Part shown: piece after piece, positions 28,758 to 34,921 of the stretch
How positions within the stretch are numbered: the first letter of the stretch is position 1
Layout of the letters: each line of letters opens with the position of its first letter
Source: Streptosporangium amethystogenes
Lineage (GTDB): Bacteria > Actinomycetota > Actinomycetes > Streptosporangiales > Streptosporangiaceae
Assembly: GCF_000721075.1 (NCBI RefSeq)
Contig: NZ_JOEQ01000050.1
Location: 1 to 34,921 of the forward strand
Direction: 5' to 3'
Length of the DNA: 34,921 nt
Translations under genes and position numbers: made by a program
Notes under the pieces: model-generated
What the model was told of the DNA's origin: nothing
What the model saw: the letters and a program-made list of their open reading frames with translations, nothing else
Databases searched by the model: none

Positions 28758-28943
28758 TCGCTGGAACCGTCGCGGGCACCCGCTGAGCGTGGTCGAGTTT
28801 GGCGGTGTGTTCTTGGGAGTGGGAAGTCGTGCTGAAGGGTGCGTGTCAGTGCGGGTTCCGGTGCTGTTCTTCGCTGGAACCGTCGCGGGCACCCGCTGAG
28901 CGTGGTCGAGCTTGGCGGTGCGTTCTCGGAAGCGGGAAGTCGT
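28758..28943 (+). repeat. pair of ~73-bp direct repeats, 113 bp apart
   Basis: The first copy (28758-28830) and second copy (28871-28943) share 40 identical bases, then about 33 bases with a handful of T/C or A/G differences. Each contains the small inverted repeat GCGGGCACCCGC. The stretch 28742-29123 holds no credible gene. Confidence 0.8.
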
Positions 28944-29123
28944 TCTGTCGCGATGGACCATCCGATACCGGGTGGCTCTGGGCCACTCAAGCCTCATGAT
29001 CGCTTTGAACGCGTCCGGAGGAGAGTGGCCCGAAGCGCCTGTCGTCGACTCCGCTCCCGGCAGCGTGCGTCCGAGAGCGGAGGGCGGTAACCGTGCGAGT
29101 CACAGCTCCGCCCGGCCCTCGGT

Positions 29124-29618
29124 CTACCGGTAGTTGGTGAACTGGAGGGCGACCTCCAGGTCCTTGCCCTTGAGAAGGGCGATGACCTCCTGCAGTTCGT
29201 CCCTCTTCTTGGAACTCACCCGCAGCTCATCACCCTGGATCTGGGCCTTGACCCCCTTGGGGCCCTCATCCCGGATGATCTTCGAGATCTTCTTGGCCTG
29301 CTCCTGGTCGATGCCCTCCTTGAGGGTGATCAGAAGGCGGTACTCCTTGCCGGACAGCTTGGGCTCGTCCGCGTCAAGAATCTTGAGCGACAGGCCGCGC
29401 TTGATCAGCTTGTCCTTGAACACGTCGAGGACCGCGTTGGCGCGCTCCTCGCTGTTGGCCCTGATCTCGACGGCCTTCTGGCCACCCGACCAGGCGATCG
29501 TCGCGCCGGTACCCTTGAAGTCGAACCGGTGTCCGACCTCCTTGACCGTCTGGTTCAGCGCGTTGTCGGCCTCCTGATGATCGATCTTGCTAACGATGTC
29601 GAACGATGAATCCGCCAA
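29124..29618 (-). CDS. yajQ: YajQ-family nucleotide-binding protein
   Basis: 164 residues, full length for the YajQ/DUF520 family. The N-terminal [20 protein letters not shown] and the C-terminal [26 protein letters not shown] are nearly diagnostic. Members in other bacteria bind nucleotides, some c-di-GMP; the role in actinobacteria is unclear. The start codon is TTG, with AAGGGG eight bases upstream. It is the last clearly conserved chromosomal protein gene before the tRNA-Tyr integration site. Confidence 0.95.
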   Translation of the reverse strand: MADSSFDIVSKIDHQEADNALNQTVKEVGHRFDFKGTGATIAWSGGQKAVEIRANSEERANAVLDVFKDKLIKRGLSLKILDADEPKLSGKEYRLLITLKEGIDQEQAKKISKIIRDEGPKGVKAQIQGDELRVSSKKRDELQEVIALLKGKDLEVALQFTNYR

Positions 29619-30133
29619 AGCCCAATCCCCTTTGAACTGCTGGAACTATCATCCGCTGCCCGGCTCCCGGATATCGCGGCCCACGAACCGCGGCGGCGTC
29701 CGCGAGCCGGTTCGGTAGACGCGTACGTAACGGATCAGCCTAGCCAGCATCTCCTGTCAATGCTGGGGCGGCAGTGTGTCCCGCCTCGCCCTCAGCGTGT
29801 CGTTCGACCCCGTTATCCCGCTCCGTCGTCCCACTCCGCGACCGGCTCTCCCTCAGGTCACCCCCGGCTCAGGTCACCCCCGGCCGGTTCTCCCTCAGGT
29901 CACCCTCCGGCCCACCCGCCTCACCCGCCCGGCACTCGCCGCCGAACCCCGTGGCACGCCCGTATCGCAGCGTCCCTCCTGTCTCTCCCGCCTCGCTCAA
30001 GACCGGCACGAGTGACAACGCCTGCCCCAAAGGTCCCAGTGTGCCCATCCATCGGCGGGTGCCCTCCACGGATGTCACGCCACCCCTGGAAGTCCGCTAT
30101 TCTTTTCCTGTCGCCGCAGTACGCGGAGGACAC
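29619..30133. other. Intergenic region between yajQ and tRNA-Tyr
   Basis: About 515 bases without a credible gene. It must contain the yajQ promoter (minus strand) and the tRNA-Tyr promoter. From about 29820 to 29910 it is pyrimidine-rich and carries short repeats. Confidence 0.5.
29853..29911 (+). repeat. short tandem repeats of TCAGGTCACCCCCGGC
   Basis: Two perfect adjacent 16-base units (29853-29868 and 29869-29884), then a third near-copy at 29895-29911. The outer units are preceded by similar CCGG(C/T)TCTCCC sequence, so a larger unit may have been duplicated. Confidence 0.7.
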
Positions 30134-30218
30134 GGCAGGTTGCCCGAGTGGTCAAAGGGAGCGGTCTGTAAAACCGTCGGCTCAGCCTACGCAGGTTCAA
30201 GTCCTGCACCTGCCACCA
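30134..30218 (+). tRNA. tRNA-Tyr (anticodon GTA)
   Basis: 85 bases including an encoded CCA. The acceptor stem pairs GGCAGGT with ACCTGCC. The anticodon loop is CTGTAAA, reading GTA. A long variable arm follows, as expected for bacterial tRNA-Tyr, and the T arm is GCAGGTTCAAGTCCTGC. The DNA downstream is integrative-element debris, consistent with use of tRNA-Tyr as an attachment site. Confidence 0.97.
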
Positions 30219-30234
30219 GCAGAAACAGCAGCTC

Positions 30235-30257
30235 AGAGGCCCTCCGGGGCCTCTTTT
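30235..30257 (+). terminator. terminator of tRNA-Tyr
   Basis: An eight-base-pair stem (AGAGGCCC with GGGCCTCT), a TCCG loop and a T run begin 17 bases after the tRNA. Confidence 0.85.
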
Positions 30258-30463
30258 GCGTTTCCGGGGTGTGCAGCCAGATGCCGCTCTGAGCGGCCCC
30301 ATGTCGGTGGTCGCGCAATATACGCGCAATGATCTTGAGGCCGTTTTCCCAGGTCGCGCTGGGCTCTCAGAGCGGTTCAGGGGCGAGAGCCAGCCAGTGA
30401 AGCCGAAGGAGACGGCTTCTAAATCAATGGATCTTCCCAGCAGCCGGCCTCATCCTGTCCAGC

Positions 30464-31057
30464 ATGGAAGAACCACAGCACAGGATCCGGGCGGTCCACA
30501 CCGCATCCACGATCACCGTCTACCAGGCTTACAGTCCAGAGATCGGCCTCCCCGCCGCTCGTTACGGCCGCTTCCCCACCGCCTGGAAGCGAGACCGGAT
30601 GACGTGGATCAAACCATCATTCCTGTGGATGATGTACCGCTGCGGTTGGGGCACCAAGGAGGGGCAGGAGACCGTTCTAGCCATCGAGATCATCCGTGAA
30701 GGGTTCGAATGGGCCCTGCGCCACGCGTGCTTGTCGCACTATGAGCGCGGGCTTCATCCCGACCGGGCTACCTGGAAACGACAGCTGAAGCATGCATCGG
30801 CCCGAGTGCAGTGGGATCCCGAACGCGATCTCCGCCTACAGCCGCTGCCCTACCGCTCACTACAGCTCGGCCTCTCGGACGAGGGCGCGCGCCGGTACGT
30901 AGACGAGTGGATAGTCGCCATCACCGACGTGACTCCGCTTGCTCGCGAGATCCACACACTCATACGCAACGACGAGCCGGATACCGCAGTCCGTCTCTTG
31001 CCCGAGGCGCGTCCTTACCCCGCCGGGGACGATCTTCTGGCTCACCTACGTCCGTAA
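30464..31057 (+). CDS. DUF4291-family protein
   Basis: 197 residues. The strings YQAYSPEIG, RMTWIKPSFLWMMYRCGWGTK, VQWDPERDL and YRSLQLGLSDEG match the DUF4291 family along its full length. The conserved Trp/Lys/Arg residues suggest an enzyme or nucleic-acid-binding fold, but I know of no proven role and assign none. The ribosome binding site is weak. It sits between tRNA-Tyr and the broken integrase, so it could be cargo of the integrated element. Its AT content is somewhat higher than the chromosomal genes to the left. Confidence 0.85.
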   Translation: MEEPQHRIRAVHTASTITVYQAYSPEIGLPAARYGRFPTAWKRDRMTWIKPSFLWMMYRCGWGTKEGQETVLAIEIIREGFEWALRHACLSHYERGLHPDRATWKRQLKHASARVQWDPERDLRLQPLPYRSLQLGLSDEGARRYVDEWIVAITDVTPLAREIHTLIRNDEPDTAVRLLPEARPYPAGDDLLAHLRP

Positions 31058-31158
31058 TCCGCGCATGACTCCTGGACCGGTTCCAGCCGCACCACTGTGT
31101 ACTGCGTGGCCAGCACAAACGGGCTCCTCAACCAATCGAAACAACCTCGAAATGCCAA

Positions 31159-31186
31159 AGGGTCCCGGACGGTGTCCCGGGACCCT
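31159..31186. terminator. bidirectional hairpin between DUF4291 and the integrase
   Basis: A perfect ten-base-pair stem (AGGGTCCCGG with CCGGGACCCT) and an eight-base loop lie between the convergent DUF4291 and integrase genes. On the minus strand the stem is followed by a short T run (TTT). Confidence 0.65.
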
Positions 31187-31204
31187 GATCGTACGGTGTG
31201 CGTC

Positions 31205-32298
31205 TCATGCGGTCAGCGCGTCACTGATCCGCTGGTTGGCGATCTCTTTCTGCCCGTCGAGGCACTTGGCGTAGACCCGCAGCAGGACGTCCCCGCCATG
31301 GCCCGCCCGCGTTGAGCCACAGCGAGACCGCTGCGTGTCTCAGGTCGTACGGCCGCCGAGCGAGGGGAGAGGCGACCTGAGCCGGAGTGAGGGCGAGTGC
31401 CCGCGCGTCCTGCCAGACCTCGGTATAGGCCGTCGAGGCGATCACCCCGCCCCGCTCACTGCGGAAGATGCGCCCGTCCGCGCCGGTCCCGTACTCGTCG
31501 ATGTGCTGCCGCAGGATCTTCACGAGTTCAGGAGGGATCGGCACAGGCCGGATATCGGCGCGACCCCGGTGCTTGAGACCTCGTTCCTCGTGGGCGTCCC
31601 CGCTGTCCGTCCAATGCCTGTTGACCTCGGGGTGGGAGACGTCGACCGTCAACCGCACCCAGCCTTTCGCGGGCAGGTGGCAGTCCTGGAGACGCAGGCC
31701 GACCGCCTCACCCGGACGCAACGCCGCGTAGTACATGCAGGCGAACAGCGCCATGAGCCGCCGGCCCCGGCCACGCCAGCCGTACGACCCTGGTCTCGCC
31801 CAGGTCCACCAGGTCGAGGGAGGCCGTCTCAAGCCAGCGGATCGCCTGCGCCATCTCGGGGGGAACATCGAGACTTTTGCCGTTCGGGAGGAGCGTGTAC
31901 TTGCGGAGGGCGGTTCGCAGGGTCTCAGCATCGGGACGGCCGGGCCGGTCCTTGGTCAGCGCGGGGAGCACCGTCGAGAGCGCGTCGGACATGCTGTCCC
32001 GGCTCTTGGCAGCCGCGTGAGGCCACTTCATGTCGATGTAGGTCCGCACGAACTCGAAGACCGTCCGGGCGCTCTTGGCCTGAAGCATGGAGAGCGGAAG
32101 CCCGGTCTCCATGTCGAAGGCTTCCCCGCGCTTGGCCGTCTGCCGCAGGTCCGACAGGAGGCTCTCGGCGAGAGCCTTGGTCCGCAGGGTCTTGGACTTC
32201 TGGCGACCGCCGACCTTCCAGCGGACCACGTAGGACGGTGTCTTGCTCGTCTCGTTCCGACGGATCTCCCAGAACTTCACGTCGTACGAGGTGTTCAC
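31205..32298 (-). pseudogene. int: tyrosine integrase, broken by two deletions
   Basis: The N-terminal part (31708-32298) is an arm-binding/SAM-like start of an actinobacterial ICE integrase (SYVVRWKVGGRQKSKTLRTKA, then WLETASLDLVDLGETRVVRLA). The frame then breaks near 31770. The catalytic part resumes in another frame (ALFACMYYAALRPGEAVGLRL, RGLKHRGRADIRPVPIP, RPYDLRHAAVSLWLNAG). Relatives have roughly 70-80 more residues at the first junction, so DNA has been lost. Near 31305 a second deletion removes about ten residues and shifts frame again, after which GHGGDVLLRVYAKCLDGQKE, with the nucleophile Tyr, continues to a stop at 31205. The GTG start overlaps the excisionase stop. It cannot make an active recombinase. 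Confidence 0.85.
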
Positions 32299-32489
32299 GC
32301 CGCCTCCCGGAGGGTCTCAAGCCAGGCGGTGAACTCGCTGTGATAGATGCGGATCTCGCCGTTCGGGAGCTTGAGGCCCTGCGGAGCGTGGCCGATCTCC
32401 CGCCAGCGGTAGAAGGTGCGCTGGGACACCCCGCCGAGTTCGTCGAGGATCTCCGGAACGGTCATGAGTTGATCGCGGTTCTTGCTCAC
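32295..32489 (-). CDS. xis: excisionase-like helix-turn-helix protein
   Basis: 64 residues with a MerR/AlpA-type winged helix: MTVPEILDELGGVSQRTFYRWREIG, then an IRIYHSEFTAWLETL tail. Proteins of this kind sit directly upstream of integrase in actinomycete integrative elements and act in excision. It overlaps the integrase start by four bases (GTGA). The frame is intact although the integrase is broken. An ATG nine codons in is a possible alternative start. Confidence 0.8.
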   Translation of the reverse strand: MSKNRDQLMTVPEILDELGGVSQRTFYRWREIGHAPQGLKLPNGEIRIYHSEFTAWLETLREAA

Positions 32490-32890
32490 GCCGCCTCCTG
32501 AGTCTCGATTGCCGAAAGGGGTTGGGGGTTTGCTCTGGCTTCCAGGGCCAGCAGGGTTGCTCGCCAGCGTTGGCGTTCGGCGACCATGCGCAGCAGCCGC
32601 AGGGCCAGGGAGGGGAGATCGCCGTCACTGGCCGGGACGGGCTTCCAGACATAGCGGTGCGGATCGGGGACCTTGTCGGCCAGGCCGAGCACTTCCATGA
32701 CCCAGGTGCGCCGGTCGCGCTTGTGCTCGGACAGGGTCTTGTTCGACCACTTACGGGAGACCAGGACGCGCCGTCCCGCGTAGCCGAGGTGTTCGGGCTT
32801 GTGTGCCTCAGCCCCGCCCCACCGAGCATCACAACAGCAGGCGCGCTCAGTGATGCCGTCGCTGACACGCAGGCGGCATGATGGCTGTCA
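32486..32890 (-). pseudogene. C-terminal fragment of an element replication protein
   Basis: An open frame of about 134 codons with no start codon at its front. It reads EHLGYAGRRVLVSRKWSNKT, then SEHKRDRRTWV and RYVWKPVPASDGDLPS, ending LSAIETQEAA just before the excisionase. This resembles the C-terminus of replication initiators of actinomycete integrative elements (Rep-Xis-Int order), recognised from memory. An in-frame stop near 32893 cuts it off, so at least the first two thirds of the gene are gone. Its replacement upstream is an unrelated plus-strand gene. Confidence 0.5.
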
Positions 32891-33093
32891 TGGCGGACGA
32901 CTGGACCGACATCGACGAACGAATAATTCAAGCTCGTATTCTTCCTGCTCTCAAGCTGATCCGAGAACAGTTCGGGGGCGACCTGAGAGAAGCCATCGAC
33001 CTTCTTAACGGCCGATACCTGCACCTACGGGAGGCCCGCGCAGATGACTTCACCGTGGGTCCCGAGGACTATGGCAGAGGGGTCTACACGTAG
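32878..33093 (+). CDS. small hypothetical protein
   Basis: 71 residues, or 67 from the ATG at 32890 (MADDWTDIDERIIQ). It is acidic and mostly helical: RIIQARILPALKLIREQFGGDLREAIDLLNGRYLHLRE, then DDFTVGPEDYGRG. The pattern looks like a genuine conserved small protein rather than noise, but I cannot name a family with a known function. The ribosome binding site is weak (GCAGGCGGC). It runs divergent from the Rep remnant and is followed within 10 bases by an att-arm-like sequence. Confidence 0.6.
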   Translation: MMAVMADDWTDIDERIIQARILPALKLIREQFGGDLREAIDLLNGRYLHLREARADDFTVGPEDYGRGVYT

Positions 33094-33100
33094 AACCGCC

Positions 33101-33240
33101 TGTGCCCGTTGCGTGCCCGTCAGGAGGGTGAGCAGGGGGAATCACGAGGATTCACAGGGAAGGCGAGACCACCCCTGACCTGGACCGCAGCAGCTCAGAG
33201 GGTCGCGTACCGAGATCTTCCAAACTGGTAGTGTGCTCCT
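33101..33240 (+). repeat. att-flank-like sequence, copy 1
   Basis: Starts with GTGCCCGTTGCGTGCCCGTC (33101-33120) and AGGAGGGTGAGCA. About 100 bases later comes a degraded version of the tRNA-Gly 3' half (GAGATCTTCC, then AAACTGGTAGTG). The same order is found at 33928-34081. Short paired GTGCCCG/GTTGCGTG words are of the type seen as integrase arm sites. Confidence 0.5.
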
Positions 33241-33332
33241 GCAACCGAGATTGCTCTCATGACCGTCATATCCATTTACAGGAATGAACCCACGGCCTTC
33301 AAACGCCGCGAGTGGACTGGCATGCTGTAGGC

Positions 33333-33803
33333 ATGATCGAGAAGCAGTCCGCACCCCCTCACCAGTGCCAGAAAAAAGCCTCGCGGTTCAGGACGTTCAT
33401 CGTGTGCTCCGTCACCGCAGGCTTGGTGCTCATCGGCGGACTGCTCTTGCTTAATCGTGACGATTCTCAGCAGGCAGACATGTCCACCGTGCTCAACCAG
33501 ATCCGTTCGGGCAATGTCTGGACCGCCACGCTCATCGACGCCGAGCGGAGAATCGAGATCACCACGATGGACAAGAAGCGCTTTCACTCTTATTGGAGCG
33601 AGGTCGGCGATCAGGGTTTAAAGCTTGACAACGAGCTCGGGAAGGCCATGCCTCCGGGTGGCTACACAGTCGTGGTTCCCAAGCGCTGGGGGTGGTTCTC
33701 GCTGTGGGGTGCCGCCGGGTACCAGGGTTGCACTTCGGGTTGCAATACAGGGGCGTTCAGAGCCGTTCAGGATGAACCGCGTACACCCCATGACCTGCAT
33801 TGA
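33333..33803 (+). CDS. stand-alone FtsH N-terminal (TM plus extracytoplasmic) domain
   Basis: About 156 residues from ATG at 33333. A membrane helix lies at ~24-42 (FIVCSVTAGLVLIGGLLLL). It is followed by a domain resembling the extracytoplasmic part of the protease FtsH: MSTVLNQIRSGNVWTATLID, RRIEITTMDKKRFHSYW, VGDQGLKLDNEL. Similarity continues through MPPGGYTVVVPK and WGWFSLWGA, which in FtsH leads into the second membrane helix, and then stops. No AAA or protease domain is present. The unrelated C-terminus (GYQGCTSGCNTGAF) suggests truncation by rearrangement. It is either a decaying fragment or a membrane decoy that could join FtsH hexamers; sequence alone cannot decide. Confidence 0.6.
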   Translation: MIEKQSAPPHQCQKKASRFRTFIVCSVTAGLVLIGGLLLLNRDDSQQADMSTVLNQIRSGNVWTATLIDAERRIEITTMDKKRFHSYWSEVGDQGLKLDNELGKAMPPGGYTVVVPKRWGWFSLWGAAGYQGCTSGCNTGAFRAVQDEPRTPHDLH

Positions 33804-34036
33804 ACTACCCGGAATAGTCCAAGGGTGATCTTTTAATCCGCAGATTCCGGATTTAGGCCTCAAGGGTCTTGCGCAACGACCGCTGTGCAATATGCAGGCA
33901 ATGATCATGAACCACCCCTTCCAGCCGTGCCCGTTGCGTGCCCGTCAGGAGGGTGAACAAAGGGGACTCACGGGTAATCGGCCCTCTCCCCTGCAGGTCA
34001 GCACTTCGCCGGCTCATGGGCCAGGTGCGTTAGAGA
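33804..34036. other. Gene-free att-flanking region
   Basis: No gene seen. It contains GTGCAATATGCAGGCAATGATC near 33885, closely similar to GCGCAATATACGCGCAATGATC near 30313 just beyond tRNA-Tyr. It also contains the second copy of GTGCCCGTTGCGTGCCCGTC (33929-33948). These shared words suggest integrase-binding arms of related elements. Confidence 0.45.
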
Positions 34037-34081
34037 CTTCCCAAGCTGACAGTGCGGGTTCGATTCTCGTCATCCGCTCCA
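33929..34081 (+). repeat. att-flank-like sequence, copy 2, ending in the tRNA fragment
   Basis: Begins with the same GTGCCCGTTGCGTGCCCGTC and AGGAGGGTGA(A)CA as copy 1 and ends in the tRNA-Gly 3' half. The distance between the copies is about 828 bases. Confidence 0.6.
34037..34081 (+). pseudogene. 3' half of tRNA-Gly (CCC), an att remnant
   Basis: CTTCCCAAGCTGA is the anticodon loop and 3' anticodon stem of tRNA-Gly(CCC). It is followed by the T arm (GCGGGTTCGATTCTCGT) and the acceptor 3' strand CATCCGC, T, CCA. The matching 5' half is absent: the preceding bases cannot form the anticodon 5' stem or D arm. Elements that integrate into tRNA genes recombine in exactly this 3' part, so this is most likely an attL/attR scar. 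Confidence 0.8.
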
Positions 34082-34084
34082 CCA

Positions 34085-34135
34085 GAGAAAATCCAGGCCA
34101 AGGCTGTGATCCCAACCTGGTTTTTGATTTTCTTA
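34085..34135 (+). terminator. possible terminator after the tRNA-Gly remnant
   Basis: AAAATCCAGG and CCTGGTTTTT can pair over ten positions with one mismatch around an 18-base loop, and a T-rich run follows. It probably belonged to the original tRNA-Gly gene. Confidence 0.45.
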
Positions 34136-34160
34136 GGCTCGTTGTCGGTCTTCCGCGCGA

Positions 34161-34475
34161 TTAGGTGGATTCTCCGCCTCGGCGAGTCAGCCGCCGCACG
34201 AGGCGTGAGACCGCCCACGCCTGGAACCAGCCTGCGCCCATGAGAAGCAGGACGAGCACGATCGGATTCGTCAGCCCGATCGGCAGCAGGTCCCACGCCT
34301 GCCAGATCAGCCAGCCGAGGGGGAACGTGAGGTAGATGAGCGCTACCCCGGACAGCAGGATCGGATCCTGCACTGTCAGCAGGACCACGATCGAGTAGAT
34401 ACCCAGAGCCAGCACGAGGCCGGAGTAAGCGAGAGCAAGGCACCCTCCGGAACCGAGCTTGTGGGGTTTCGTCAT
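34161..34475 (-). CDS. small membrane protein
   Basis: 104 residues with three hydrophobic segments (about 12-33, 38-58, 67-88) and a basic C-terminus (RLVRRLTRRGGEST). The plan resembles the small SCO4225-type membrane proteins of actinomycetes, but the match is loose. No operon partner. Function unknown. Confidence 0.55.
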   Translation of the reverse strand: MTKPHKLGSGGCLALAYSGLVLALGIYSIVVLLTVQDPILLSGVALIYLTFPLGWLIWQAWDLLPIGLTNPIVLVLLLMGAGWFQAWAVSRLVRRLTRRGGEST

Positions 34476-34521
34476 TCTGGCTCCATACTTTGACCCGGAT
34501 AAGAGCGTCGAGTGTATTCAT

Positions 34522-34678
34522 GGTCTAGTACTAAGAGCAGGATGACCAAGCCGCGACAGATCCTATCCGTGGGAGCCATCGGGCCGTACAACCTTGGGCT
34601 GGAATGATATGAACAGGCGGGCCGTTCGCGACCTGCACGGCGAACTGATCTGAATGCCCTTGAAGAACGTTCGAGGAC
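34522..34678. other. Intergenic stretch near the right edge
   Basis: Upstream of the small membrane protein gene; nothing recognisable. Slightly richer in A/T than the left part of the window. Confidence 0.4.
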
Positions 34679-34894
34679 CTACGGACTAGAAGGTCGAGCT
34701 GTGCCTGCTGGGTACTCCTCCGGAAGGGGGAACAGAGGGTGTGCTGTCCATCTGTTCTTGGTCGTCGTCTCCTGGACGGTGAGGGGGCGGTAGCGCATGG
34801 CGATCCAGCGACCGAGGACGGTGTCGTGGTCGATGTACCAGCCGGGGAAGGTTCGCCGTAGTACGGCGAGCGGGTCCTGGGGTGGGGGGTTCAT
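34679..34894 (-). CDS. small hypothetical protein
   Basis: 71 residues: MNPPPQDPLAVLRRTFPGWYIDHDTVLGRWIAMRYRPLTVQE and a Pro-rich end. The DPLAVLRRxFPGWxI...GRWxAxR pattern is shared by short actinomycete proteins that often neighbour XRE-type regulators; the function is unknown. GGAGCCCCC lies just upstream of the ATG. It may be truncated, since relatives I recall are longer. Confidence 0.5.
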   Translation of the reverse strand: MNPPPQDPLAVLRRTFPGWYIDHDTVLGRWIAMRYRPLTVQETTTKNRWTAHPLFPLPEEYPAGTARPSSP

Positions 34895-34921
34895 GGGGGC
34901 TCCTGTCTGGAGGGTGCGGGC

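Noticed and set aside
28758..28943. CRISPR array
   Set aside because: Only two long repeats with a 40-base gap that differs from CRISPR architecture, and no cas genes in the window.
30256..30699. Second gene overlapping DUF4291
   Set aside because: Different frame with no family resemblance; it begins inside the tRNA-Tyr terminator.
34030..34521. 163-codon minus-strand frame over the tRNA-Gly remnant
   Set aside because: Its C-terminus is the translation of the tRNA/att sequence (DDENRTRTVSLGSL), a common artefact of reading across tRNA att sites.

Overview
The window is very GC-rich with actinobacterial codon usage, frequent GTG starts and ATGA/GTGA overlaps between genes. Gene order (korA-korB, a second nuo cluster, htpX, an ECF41 sigma factor, yajQ next to tRNA-Tyr) suggests a chromosomal segment of a filamentous actinomycete. 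Several protein styles look like Streptosporangiaceae. The order and family are inference; only the phylum-level placement is firm.

Layout. Positions 1-3843 are a mixed accessory stretch: the C-terminus of an AlkD-like DNA alkylation repair protein, a FAD monooxygenase that has lost its middle by an in-frame deletion, an alpha/beta hydrolase, a divergent AraC-type regulator and a sugar-nucleotide epimerase-like SDR. Positions 3935-6896 carry korA-korB (2-oxoacid:ferredoxin oxidoreductase), closed by a strong UUCG-loop terminator. A lipoprotein polysaccharide deacetylase (7272-8744, minus strand) separates it from a second complex I cluster (8913-21390): nuoA-B-C-H, then a two-TM protein and a head-on Ser/Thr kinase, then nuoI-J-K-L-M-N. 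No nuoD, E, F or G is present. KorAB makes reduced ferredoxin, and a complex I without the NADH module is the kind of membrane machine that ferredoxin could feed. The absence of NuoD, which forms half of the quinone site, is the main biochemical puzzle.

Positions 21391-29618 hold htpX behind an ECF-type promoter and two paralogous secreted beta-propeller proteins. Between the propellers lie an ECF41 sigma factor, an AhpD/CMD-family gene with a textbook ECF41 promoter, and a PPOX-fold flavoprotein. Then come a TetR regulator divergent from an SGNH hydrolase, with matching operators in both promoter spacers, a 113-bp-spaced direct repeat, and yajQ.

From tRNA-Tyr (30134-30218) onward the window is a graveyard of integrative elements. 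It holds a DUF4291 gene, a tyrosine integrase broken by two deletions, an intact small excisionase and a 5'-truncated replication-protein fragment. Further on are two copies of an att-arm-like sequence bracketing a stand-alone FtsH N-terminal domain, and the 3' half of a tRNA-Gly(CCC) gene. The last kilobase carries two small hypothetical proteins.

No defence system or CRISPR array was recognised. The most unusual items are the NuoD-less Nuo/Kor locus with its embedded kinase and two-TM protein, the DnaA-box cluster beside that kinase, and the FtsH-domain cargo between duplicated att-like sequences.
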